IMG/VR virus record: IMGVR_UViG_3300045994_000052
Coordinates: 1-20,370 of that record
From: a virus
Length of the DNA: 20,370 nt
Direction: 5' to 3' (one strand)
Positions 5,676 through 13,275 of the stretch are shown one piece after another. The notes beneath the pieces are model-generated. The model saw nothing but the letters and a program-made list of their open reading frames with translations, did not search any database and had not been told where the DNA came from. The position numbers were made by a program, and so were the translations under genes. Each line of letters begins with the position of its first letter. Position 1 is the first letter of the stretch.

Positions 5676-7726
5676 TGGATGAAGATAACGAAAAAACAAC
5701 AAAACAAACTGAAAAGTTGAATAAAATTCATCAGTTAGCAATGAAAGAATTTGATGCGATACAATCAGCGTTACGTGATGAAAGGTTACAGTGTTTACAA
5801 GATCGTAGGTTTTATTCTATTGCTGGTGCACAATGGGAAGGGCCATTGGGTATTCAGTTTGAGAATAAACCAAAATTTGAAGTTAATAAAATTCATTTGG
5901 CGGTTATTCGAATCATCAACGAATACCGCAATAATAAAGTCGATGCCTTGTTCATATCTAAGGATGGTGAGGACAATAAACTGACTGATGTTTGTAATGG
6001 TTTGTATAGATCAGACGAACAAAATAGTGGTGCCGAAGAAGCTTACGATAATGCTTTTGAAGAAGCCGTTGGTGGCGGGTTTGGTGCTTGGCGTTTAGTC
6101 TGTGATTATGAAGATGAAGAAGATGAAGATAACGAGCAACAACGTGTTAAGATTGAACCGATTGTAGACGCTGACTCAAGTGTATTTTTTAATTTGGGTT
6201 CAAAACGTCAAGATAAAGCTGATGCAAAATCATGTTATGTTTTAACTTCATATACAAAAGACGCATATAAAGAAGAATTTGGTTTTGATCCTGCATCAAT
6301 CGGTAAAGTTATTCATCAGTATGAATTTGACTGGCTTACACCTGATGTTGTGTATGTTGCCGAATATTACGTGATAGAAAAGAAAAAAGAACTAATCCAT
6401 ATCTTCCGAGGGTTAGCTGGTGATGAAGTAAAAGTTTCTGATGAAGAACTTAAAGAAGATGGTAAAGAAGAAGATTTGCAAGCGACCGGATACCGAGAAT
6501 TAAGACAGAAGAAGATTAACGTAAGAAAATGCCACAAGTATATAATGGATGGTGCAAGAATTTTAGAAGATTGTAATTATATTGCTGGTAAAAACATTCC
6601 GATTATTCCTGTTTATGGGAAGCGGTGGTTTGTTGATAATGTTGAACGTTGCATGGGGCATGTGCGACTTGCGAAAGATACTCAACGTTTAATGAACATG
6701 CAACGGTCTAAACTAGGTGAAATCTCAGCGCAATCGACTATCGAAAAGCCGATTATGACCCCACAGCAAATAGCCGGTCATGGTCAAATGTGGGCAGATG
6801 ACAACATTAAAAATTATCCATACTTGCTGATTAATGCACTTGAAGATCAGAATGGACAGCCTATTGCCACCGGCCCAACAGCCTATACGAAAGTTCCAAA
6901 TATTCCACCGGCTATGGCTGCGTTGCTTCAGATTACCGAACAAGACATGCAAGATTTAATGGGTAATCAACAAGCTGGTGAGGAATTGCAATCCCACATT
7001 AGTGGTGCTGCTGTTGAGTTAGTTCAAAGTAAGTTGGATATGCAAACTTACGTGTATATCTCAAACTTTGCAAAGGCTAAGAAAAGAAGTGGTGAAGTTT
7101 GGTTGTCGATGGCTAAAGATATTTTTATTGAAGAAGGAAGGAAGCTTAAAACCATAGCTGAAGATGGAACATCAAAACCGATTGAGTTAATGAAACCTGT
7201 TATGGTTGATGGTAAACCTAGTTTGGAAAACGATTTAACTCAGGCTAATTTTGATGTTGCTGTTGATGTTGGGCCAACGTCATCAAGTAGAAGAAGTGCT
7301 ACTGTTAAATCCTTAACTGGAATAATGGCGATAACACAAGACCCACAAACGCTTCAAGTGCTTAACTCGATGGTTATGATGAACATGGAAGGTGAGGGTA
7401 TTAACGATGTTCGTGATTACTTCAGAGGACAACTGGTTAAAATGGGAGTCGTCAAACCGACGGATGAAGAAGCTAAAGCTATGGCTCAGGCTCAAGCTAA
7501 CCAACCTCCTGATCCTAACGCTGAGTTCTTGAAAGCTTCTGCTGAACAAGCCACAGCTCAAGCCGCTAAAGACCGAGCGCAAACCATGAAGATCATTAAG
7601 GATGCCACAAAAGTAGAAGCAGATACCCTGGTTGCTTTGAATGGGATTAATGTGGCTCACGCTGAACATGAGTTAAAAGTCATGCAACATGTGGGCAATA
7701 TGCAGCAATCACAAGCTCCTCAATAA
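5675..7726 (+). CDS. P22-type portal protein
   Basis: A 683-residue portal, close to the 725 residues of P22 gp1. Twelve copies form the ring through which DNA enters and leaves the head, and on which gp4 and gp10-like proteins later assemble. The N-terminal part (DRRFYSIAGAQWEG, later FEVNKIHLAVIRIINEYRNNKVDA) is typical of the P22 portal family, as is the central GGFGAWRLVCDY. An acidic run DYEDEEDEDNEQ follows in a surface-loop position. The C-terminal 80 residues are helical and Ala/Gln-rich, like the helical barrel of P22 portal. It starts in a TAATG overlap with the zinc protein. Confidence 0.92.
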   Translation: MDEDNEKTTKQTEKLNKIHQLAMKEFDAIQSALRDERLQCLQDRRFYSIAGAQWEGPLGIQFENKPKFEVNKIHLAVIRIINEYRNNKVDALFISKDGEDNKLTDVCNGLYRSDEQNSGAEEAYDNAFEEAVGGGFGAWRLVCDYEDEEDEDNEQQRVKIEPIVDADSSVFFNLGSKRQDKADAKSCYVLTSYTKDAYKEEFGFDPASIGKVIHQYEFDWLTPDVVYVAEYYVIEKKKELIHIFRGLAGDEVKVSDEELKEDGKEEDLQATGYRELRQKKINVRKCHKYIMDGARILEDCNYIAGKNIPIIPVYGKRWFVDNVERCMGHVRLAKDTQRLMNMQRSKLGEISAQSTIEKPIMTPQQIAGHGQMWADDNIKNYPYLLINALEDQNGQPIATGPTAYTKVPNIPPAMAALLQITEQDMQDLMGNQQAGEELQSHISGAAVELVQSKLDMQTYVYISNFAKAKKRSGEVWLSMAKDIFIEEGRKLKTIAEDGTSKPIELMKPVMVDGKPSLENDLTQANFDVAVDVGPTSSSRRSATVKSLTGIMAITQDPQTLQVLNSMVMMNMEGEGINDVRDYFRGQLVKMGVVKPTDEEAKAMAQAQANQPPDPNAEFLKASAEQATAQAAKDRAQTMKIIKDATKVEADTLVALNGINVAHAEHELKVMQHVGNMQQSQAPQ

Positions 7727-7734
7727 AATAAAAT

Positions 7735-7762
7735 TTGCAAAAAAGCAATAGGTGCTTATACT
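7735..7762 (+). promoter_or_regulatory. candidate sigma70 promoter before scaffold-coat genes
   Basis: TTGCAA (7735-7740) and TATACT (7757-7762) are separated by 16 bases, giving four and five matches to the -35 and -10 consensus. They lie in the 88-base spacer after portal. A transcript from here would boost scaffold and coat, which are needed in large amounts. Not tested, and AT-rich spacers give chance matches. Confidence 0.4.
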
Positions 7763-7768
7763 TATATC

Positions 7769-7781
7769 AACGGCATCCGTT
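7769..7781 (+). repeat. short hairpin in the scaffold leader
   Basis: AACGG, a CAT loop, then CCGTT form a perfect 5-bp stem, just downstream of the candidate promoter and before the scaffold ribosome-binding site (AGGA at about 7803-7806). It could protect or structure the 5' end of the scaffold-coat mRNA. There is no T-run, so it is not a terminator. Confidence 0.3.
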
Positions 7782-7814
7782 AGGCCAAAATTAACGAGTT
7801 ATTAGGAATTTGTG

Positions 7815-8642
7815 ATGAATGAAGAAGCAGAAAATATTGATATTGAAACTGAAGAATTGGAAACAGAAGTTGAGGAAACAACACTTCCTGATCTTGAAGA
7901 ATCCGAAGTAACGATTGAAATTGACGGTGAGTCGCTTCCACCGAATGAGGAAGAAGAATCTAAAGTTGCTCCTGAATGGGTTAAGGAATTACGCCATTCC
8001 CATAAAGAAGCACATCGTAAGATCAAAGCGTTGGAAGAAGAAAATGCAAAGTTAAAACCTAAAGAAGTTGCGCCGGTTTTAGAACCGAAACCAACCTTAG
8101 AAAGTTGTGCATTTGACGATGAAGAATTTGAACAAAAACTTGAAGTTTGGTTTGAACAGAAAAAGTTAGTTGAACAGAAGGAAAAAGAAAAAGAACTTGA
8201 AAAAAAACAAGCTTCTGATTCTTGGAACTTAAGAGTTGCTACTTATACTGAAGAAAAGACTAAATTGAAAGTTAAAAACTTCACAGAAGTTGAGGAAGTT
8301 GTTAAAAGTTCATTGTCGATAACACAACAAGGTATCATCTTGCAAGGTTCTGACAAAGCCGCTTTGATTGTTTATGCGTTAGGTTCAAACCCTAAAAAGT
8401 TAGATGAATTGTCTAAAATAATTGATCCTGTAAAATTTGCTTTTGCTATTGCTCATTTGGAGAATAAATTGAAAGTTACTGAGAAAAAGTCAGCACCTGC
8501 CCCAGAAAGACGAGTATCTGGAAATTCACCAGTGTCCGGTGCATTGGACGGTGAGTTAGAAAGATTGCGAGCAGAAGCTGAGAAAACGGGTAACTATTCA
8601 AAAGTTCACGCCTATAAGCAAAGTGTTAAAAATAAAAAATAA
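7815..8642 (+). CDS. scaffold protein
   Basis: A 275-residue scaffold, which guides coat assembly into a prohead and then leaves. The N-terminal 50 residues are extremely acidic. A charged helical region with coiled-coil character follows (KEAHRKIKALEEENAKLK, later EQKEKEKELEKKQ). The C-terminus holds an APERRVSGNSPVSGALDGELERLRAEAEKTGNYSKVHAYK motif typical of scaffolds that sit between P22-type portal and coat, ending in a basic tail comparable to the coat-binding helix-turn-helix of P22 gp8. The order portal, scaffold, coat matches P22. ATG 7815 has AGGA eight bases upstream; an adjacent GTG at 7812 is less likely. Confidence 0.85.
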   Translation: MNEEAENIDIETEELETEVEETTLPDLEESEVTIEIDGESLPPNEEEESKVAPEWVKELRHSHKEAHRKIKALEEENAKLKPKEVAPVLEPKPTLESCAFDDEEFEQKLEVWFEQKKLVEQKEKEKELEKKQASDSWNLRVATYTEEKTKLKVKNFTEVEEVVKSSLSITQQGIILQGSDKAALIVYALGSNPKKLDELSKIIDPVKFAFAIAHLENKLKVTEKKSAPAPERRVSGNSPVSGALDGELERLRAEAEKTGNYSKVHAYKQSVKNKK

Positions 8643-8700
8643 CTCTTAACTTGGTATATAAAATGAAACTATTAATTATTAAAACGTATATTTTAGCAGT

Positions 8701-8720
8701 TCTCGCATATGTTAGCGAGA
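8701..8720 (+). repeat. hairpin in coat leader
   Basis: TCTCGC (8701-8706) and GCGAGA (8715-8720) form a 6-bp stem with an eight-base loop, about 50 bases before the likely coat start. It may stabilise or regulate the coat mRNA. There is no T-run. Confidence 0.35.
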
Positions 8721-8767
8721 TTCTGTTTGTTGATTTTGTTCTTCCGTATATGCGGGGAAATGGCCTG

Positions 8768-10042
8768 ATGATGGGGGCAAATGCGTTCTCAAAAGAAGAA
8801 CGTGTAGCCTTTGAAAATATACTTGAAGGTTTTCAAGATGCTTTGGTACTGTCTCGTAACGTGTCGATCTACAATTCAGATTCAACTGAAATGGAACGAT
8901 CCGGTAACGCAATTTGGCGGCCTCAGCCTTATGTGGCTCAGTCCTTCTCCGGTACTGATATGACTTCCAACTTTAAAAGCTCTACTCAACTCTCAGTTCC
9001 TGCGACATTGGGCTATCAACGATCTTCTCCTTTCACATTGACTGCAACGGAACTTCGTGATGCGTTGCAAGAAAATCGTTTGGGTGATGCAGCAAAACAA
9101 AAACTGGCATCTGATATTAACGTTGCGGTTTCAACAGTTGCGGCAAATCAGGGTACGTTGTTTATCAAACGTTCTGCTGTAGCATCTGGCTTTGATGATG
9201 TTGCCGCTGCCGAAGCTTCAATGAACGAACAAGGTGTTCAGCAATTTGACCGTTATTTGGCTTTATCAACTCGTGACTATAACAGCATGGCGAGTAACTT
9301 GGCTGCTCGTGGAACAATGTCAGGTAAGCCACAAACAGCTTATGAGAAAGCATATGTGGGTGAAGTTGCAAGTTTTGAAACCTTCAAACTAGATTATGCT
9401 AACAGGTTAGCTGCCGCTGCTGGTGTTACTTGTACAGTAAACGGTGCAAACCAATATTATACTCCTAAAGCAATATCAACTGCATCAACCGGAGAAGTTT
9501 CTAACGTTGACAACCGTTACCAAAACTTAACGATCACTGTTACTTCCGGTACAGTTAAAGTTGGTGATGCGTTTACAATAGCGAATGTTAACGCTTCACA
9601 TCACATTACCAAACTTGACACAGGACAGTTAAAAACTTTCCGTGTGACTGCGATTGTTTCTGGTGCTGGTGGTTCTGGCGTGGTTCAAATTTCACCACCA
9701 ATTATTTCTGGTACTGGTACAACTGACGCAGAACTACAATATCAAAATGTAACCGCAGCTCCTGCTAACGGTGCTGCAATTACTTGGTTGAATACCGTTG
9801 CTGGTAGCATGAACCCATTCTGGCAAAAGGATGCGATTGAAATTCTTCCTGGTCGTTATGCTGTTCCTTCTGATGCTGGCGTGGCTATTATGAGAGCCTC
9901 TACCGATCAAGGTATTGAATTGGTTATGCAGAAGTTCTACGACATTAACACTATGATTACCAAATTCCGTATCGATACCTTTTTCGGGGTTGTTAATAAA
10001 CAGCCTGAAATGTCAGGTATCATCATGTTTAGCCAAACTTAA
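8768..10042 (+). CDS. P22-type major coat protein
   Basis: A 424-residue coat protein, close to the 430 of P22 gp5, which builds the icosahedral head. Matches to P22 coat include SNDTEMERSGNAIWRPQP-like N-terminal sequence (ERSGNAIWRPQPYVAQ), the segment VDNRYQNLTITVTSGTVKVGDAFTI in place of P22 '[24 protein letters not shown]', and a WQKDAIEILPGRYAVPSDAG segment near the C-terminus. The start is uncertain. The reading frame is open from a TTG at 8651 and an ATG at 8663, but those add about 36-39 residues of hydrophobic sequence foreign to the family. ATG 8768 (or 8771) has GGGGA about nine bases upstream and gives the family's normal length. Confidence 0.9.
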   Translation: MMGANAFSKEERVAFENILEGFQDALVLSRNVSIYNSDSTEMERSGNAIWRPQPYVAQSFSGTDMTSNFKSSTQLSVPATLGYQRSSPFTLTATELRDALQENRLGDAAKQKLASDINVAVSTVAANQGTLFIKRSAVASGFDDVAAAEASMNEQGVQQFDRYLALSTRDYNSMASNLAARGTMSGKPQTAYEKAYVGEVASFETFKLDYANRLAAAAGVTCTVNGANQYYTPKAISTASTGEVSNVDNRYQNLTITVTSGTVKVGDAFTIANVNASHHITKLDTGQLKTFRVTAIVSGAGGSGVVQISPPIISGTGTTDAELQYQNVTAAPANGAAITWLNTVAGSMNPFWQKDAIEILPGRYAVPSDAGVAIMRASTDQGIELVMQKFYDINTMITKFRIDTFFGVVNKQPEMSGIIMFSQT

Positions 10043-10061
10043 TATTAAGTTTGAATTCAAC

Positions 10062-10090
10062 ATAAGGCAGTTATTGTTTAACTGCCTTAT
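10062..10090 (+). terminator. 12-bp hairpin after coat gene, possible partial terminator
   Basis: ATAAGGCAGTTA (10062-10073) and TAACTGCCTTAT (10079-10090) pair perfectly around a five-base loop, 20 bases after the coat stop. Only TTATT-type sequence follows, so termination would be partial at best. Such stems after coat genes commonly reduce downstream expression or protect the coat mRNA 3' end. Confidence 0.6.
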
Positions 10091-10120
10091 TCAAATTAGC
10101 ATTCATTTAGAGATACGAAC

Positions 10121-10369
10121 ATGCAAAATGATAGAATGGTTTATAAACATCCTGGTATCCATGAGATACATGGCGGAAATTTTGATTACGCGATCATTGA
10201 TGATACAGAAGAAGCGATTGTTGAAGCGATTGCCGCTGGTTGGCAATTGACGACAACTGAAGCTTTGCACATCGATGATGCAGTTGATGTTCCTGAAGAA
10301 GAACCTACCCAATTACCTGAAGTTGATCCTGCTAAACTGTGGGCATCTGCACCTATTGTTGAAAAATAA
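10121..10369 (+). CDS. hypothetical acidic protein between coat and gp4
   Basis: An 82-residue acidic protein. The N-terminal part (MVYKHPGIHEIHGGNFDYAIIDDTEEAIVEAIAAGWQLT) has the pattern of small phage proteins with a 'p..yP.G.....d.avv....e...a...Gw' motif, and the C-terminal half is Asp/Glu/Pro-rich (VDVPEEEPTQLPEVD). It starts after the post-coat hairpin and ends in a TAATG overlap with the gp4-like gene. Small proteins in this position are frequent in P22-like phages, but their role is unclear; a head-related minor protein is possible. Confidence 0.65.
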   Translation: MQNDRMVYKHPGIHEIHGGNFDYAIIDDTEEAIVEAIAAGWQLTTTEALHIDDAVDVPEEEPTQLPEVDPAKLWASAPIVEK

Positions 10370-10851
10370 TGAGCTGGACAAAGCTGCAATTTGTAAATAA
10401 AGCTTTAAGCGCAATAGGCTATGCATCTTACGTTTATGACTTACAACCTGAGCAACTTGATTCTGTTTTAGTTTCCCTTGATTCTATGATGGCTACATGG
10501 GACGCAAACGGCATTAAGATCGGTTATCCGATTCCTAGTTCCCCACAGGAAAGCAACTTAGCTGACGATAGTAATGTTCCTGATGCAGCTAATCTCGCAA
10601 TTTATACAAATCTTGCACTTATTGTTTGTCCTGATTTTGGAAAGACTGCCCCGCAGGAACTTAAGCAAAACGCAAAATCTTCATACACAGCACTTTTGAC
10701 GTATGTCGTGAAAGCTAACTTGATGCAATTTCCAAGTACAACTCCTGCCGGTGCAGGAAATAAAACATGGAGGCGGGGTAATAGACCGTTTCTTACTCCT
10801 CCTACAGATAAGCTAACTGCTAATTCTGGTAACACTCTTGATTTTGAGTAA
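10369..10851 (+). CDS. gp4-like head completion protein (tail accessory factor)
   Basis: A 160-residue homologue of P22 gp4 (166 residues), the first factor to bind the portal after packaging, forming the ring on which gp10 and the rest of the tail machine assemble. The N-terminal pattern WTKLQFVNKALSAIGYAS, the helix LVSLDSMMATWDANGI, the IGYPIPSS loop and the PSTTPAGAGNKTW segment follow P22 gp4 (compare 'LEAMMAEWYQDGI' and 'PSRMPTGSGN'). P22 gp4 has muralytic activity, but I see no safe catalytic residue here. Start couples to the previous gene through TAATG. Confidence 0.85.
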   Translation: MSWTKLQFVNKALSAIGYASYVYDLQPEQLDSVLVSLDSMMATWDANGIKIGYPIPSSPQESNLADDSNVPDAANLAIYTNLALIVCPDFGKTAPQELKQNAKSSYTALLTYVVKANLMQFPSTTPAGAGNKTWRRGNRPFLTPPTDKLTANSGNTLDFE

Positions 10852-10857
10852 ACAAAG

Positions 10858-11310
10858 ATGGAAATTCAACAGTTAAGTGAAACGTTAACGGTATCTGCTG
10901 GCGACTTACTGCCAATATATGCGGCTAATGCAGGAAGTACAAGAAAGCTATCGTTAACAACATTAGTTGCATTTATCCAGTCGTTGGTTGTATCAACCGA
11001 TAATAAATTAACTCAATATGCAGCTCCTTCGGCTACCGGATTCACAGTTGCCGTTAACAACGATAACAAAAGCGTTTGGTTAATTTTAACACCTGTTGCC
11101 GGATATGCTGCTGGAACTTTAGTTTTACCATTATTGCAAAACTGTATTGATAAACAGGAGTTGTTGTTTAATACAACACAAGCTGTAACAGCATTGACAA
11201 TTAACGGTAACGGATCGACGGTCACAGGTGCGCCGACAGCACTAACAGCTAATCAGACGTTTAAACTACGTTTTGATGGTGTGACTAAAACTTGGTATAA
11301 CATAGTTTAA
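10858..11310 (+). CDS. hypothetical beta-rich phage protein
   Basis: A 150-residue protein, low in charge and rich in Ala, Thr, Leu and Asn. The N-terminus (QLSETLTVSAGDLLPIYAANAGSTRKLSLTTLVAFI) is the common phage 'LP....v..gD..pv......t.k.sl..l..y' module seen in tail-fibre and head-fibre-like proteins. The C-terminus (FKLRFDGVTKTWYNIV) is the matching ending of such proteins. That suggests a small trimeric fibre or adaptor at the tail or head surface; it is not identified further. It lies just before the tailspike and has no close Shine-Dalgarno. Confidence 0.65.
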   Translation: MEIQQLSETLTVSAGDLLPIYAANAGSTRKLSLTTLVAFIQSLVVSTDNKLTQYAAPSATGFTVAVNNDNKSVWLILTPVAGYAAGTLVLPLLQNCIDKQELLFNTTQAVTALTINGNGSTVTGAPTALTANQTFKLRFDGVTKTWYNIV

Positions 11311-11319
11311 GGTATTGAA

Positions 11320-13215
11320 ATGAGTTTACTTGATAAATATAGTTCAACTGAAGTTGTTATCCCAATAGGACAAATTTTAGGCATAACAACATCAGGTGAT
11401 AATGTAACTTTCGTTAAATATGAAGCTGGATTCAGTGTTGTTGATTCGTATAGTCAGCAAGATAATTTGAAGAATACAACTAAGTTCTATGGGCCATTCA
11501 CATATGAAGCTGAGTTCCGAATTGAAGCTAACGGGAATACCGTTAATTATAATGTTTCTGCATTAGGTTCGGTATCTGGCGTTACTATAAGTTCTTCAAA
11601 AACTGTAACCGCAATAGACCCAGCAATAAAAGCGTTTACACAGGTTGATAACGGGGATGTTTATAGTAATGGGGTGCTAGTAAATACCAAATCAAATGTC
11701 CCGGAAATTGCCCTGGCATCCTATCGTGCAATACCTAACAGTACAGCGCGAAAGATTGCTTGGGTTGGCGATAGCAAAACAGCCAATTTATTTTTATCTA
11801 CCGTAGGTGGTGCAGCTACTGTTCTGGGCGGTATTGCTGGAACTGATTATACAATTGACACAATGGGTGCGCCTGGGCTTCCATTTTATAATGTGACTCA
11901 TTTAAACTTAGGAAGCGCAGGGAATACGCTTGCAAATTGGCTAGCCGTAACCTCAGTAAGTGATCTGGTAGCACTTAAAGCATTTAAGCCTGATTTGATC
12001 GTGTTTGCGTATAATGGGACTAATGATGTCCGCTTAGGTGGGTCTTCTGTCTCTGCATTATCAGCATTATTTGTGCAAGCCATTCAGTTATTACAGCTTA
12101 ATCTTGTTGCTACACCTATCATTTTTAAGAGTGCCTCACCTCTTGTTTATGACTCATCAAATAGCCCTGCTTACATTGATGCTCCAAACTCACTTGCTAA
12201 AGTTCAAGGCTATACAGATATTATGCGAGATTCTGCAAAATCATTGATAGGTAGGTTTAGCAGTGTATATGTATTAGAAGTTACGGCTGGCGACAGACCT
12301 ATTTATCCTCAAGGCTGCACTACTTTAGCTAATCACGGTTTGTATTTAGTTGATGCATTACATCCGCAAGGTGAAGGCTACGCAGCTGAGATGCGCGAGG
12401 TTGGTATTTTACTTGGCAGTTATAGCAATACTAACTTTCCTTTTATTAATGCACCTACGCCGTTTGTGTCTCCATTCCCAAAAATGGCAGGGTATCAAGC
12501 AAGTTCAGTATCAACAACACTTGATTACCTAACGTGCCCGCGCGTTCTTGAAGACCCTACTAAGTACAATCTTATTGCTGACGGATTCTGGGTGGCGGGC
12601 GCACCTGGATCATACATGGACTTTGGTTCAGGAACTTCTGCCCAAGCTATTACCTATCTTGGAGTTCCGGCTACTACAGATATTTTTATGCAATACGGTG
12701 TATCTGGCTCTATCGGTACGCAGGGTGATAATGTAGATAATGGTAATGCGGCATTTCTTCACTCTGGCATGACAAAATCAGCTCAAGGTGGAGCTATACG
12801 TTTTCAAGGATTTAGTGCTGGATACCCTAGGCTGCAATATACATATCAAAATGTACGTATATACCGCCCAAGACCAGCAGCGCAGAAAAACCCACTTGAC
12901 CCAAATATAGCAATAGCGATTGCATCAACTGCATTAACTGGTGTATCAGTATCGCAGACAGTTCAGCGCGCTGGTGTAATCGGGGTTATGTCTTGTATTG
13001 CGGCAACAGCGGTAACATCTGGAACGGTTACAGTTGCGGTCAACGGCACTACGATTGCAACGATGACATTTACATCAAGCGTTACAGCGGTTGGTTCTGG
13101 TACATTCTTTACCGCTGCCACGGCTGGTATATTCTTGAATGAGGGGGATGTTATTACTTGCGCATTCACGCTGGTAGGTGGTTCGCTTCCAGTCGTGAGA
13201 CTGAGTAATTCATAA
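11320..13215 (+). CDS. tailspike with SGNH hydrolase domain
   Basis: A 631-residue probable tailspike or fibre. Residues 1 to about 140 look like a virion-anchoring, beta-rich region. Residues about 146-370 form an SGNH/GDSL hydrolase: GDS with nucleophile Ser152, GxxG-like SAGNTLANW, GTND with Asn235, and DALHPQGEGY with Asp345 and His348. SGNH domains in phage tails usually remove O-acetyl groups from capsule or LPS. Residues from about 540 to the end are Ala/Thr/Val-rich beta sequence of the type that trimerises spikes. AAGG lies before the ATG. Composition is richer in G and C than the neighbours (53% and 48% in two sampled 60-base lines, 12361 and 13021), consistent with acquisition or module exchange. 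Confidence 0.85.
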   Translation: MSLLDKYSSTEVVIPIGQILGITTSGDNVTFVKYEAGFSVVDSYSQQDNLKNTTKFYGPFTYEAEFRIEANGNTVNYNVSALGSVSGVTISSSKTVTAIDPAIKAFTQVDNGDVYSNGVLVNTKSNVPEIALASYRAIPNSTARKIAWVGDSKTANLFLSTVGGAATVLGGIAGTDYTIDTMGAPGLPFYNVTHLNLGSAGNTLANWLAVTSVSDLVALKAFKPDLIVFAYNGTNDVRLGGSSVSALSALFVQAIQLLQLNLVATPIIFKSASPLVYDSSNSPAYIDAPNSLAKVQGYTDIMRDSAKSLIGRFSSVYVLEVTAGDRPIYPQGCTTLANHGLYLVDALHPQGEGYAAEMREVGILLGSYSNTNFPFINAPTPFVSPFPKMAGYQASSVSTTLDYLTCPRVLEDPTKYNLIADGFWVAGAPGSYMDFGSGTSAQAITYLGVPATTDIFMQYGVSGSIGTQGDNVDNGNAAFLHSGMTKSAQGGAIRFQGFSAGYPRLQYTYQNVRIYRPRPAAQKNPLDPNIAIAIASTALTGVSVSQTVQRAGVIGVMSCIAATAVTSGTVTVAVNGTTIATMTFTSSVTAVGSGTFFTAATAGIFLNEGDVITCAFTLVGGSLPVVRLSNS

Positions 13216-13229
13216 TGTCAATCCTCGAC

Positions 13230-13250
13230 ACCGCCTTGTTTAGCGGCGGT
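13230..13250 (+). repeat. hairpin after the tailspike gene
   Basis: ACCGCC (13230-13235) pairs with GGCGGT (13245-13250) around a nine-base loop, 14 bases after the tailspike stop. No T-run follows, so it is more likely an mRNA-stabilising or attenuating stem than a full terminator. Confidence 0.4.
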
Positions 13251-13275
13251 TACTTAACAATAATGTGGGAACAAA

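Noticed and set aside
7313-7669. Antisense frame of 118 codons inside the portal gene
   Set aside because: Ser/Leu/His-rich reading typical of a shadow of a helical coding strand; no initiation signal.
13216-13275. Intrinsic terminator after the tailspike
   Set aside because: The ACCGCC/GGCGGT stem is real but is not followed by a T-run, so it is listed only as a hairpin.
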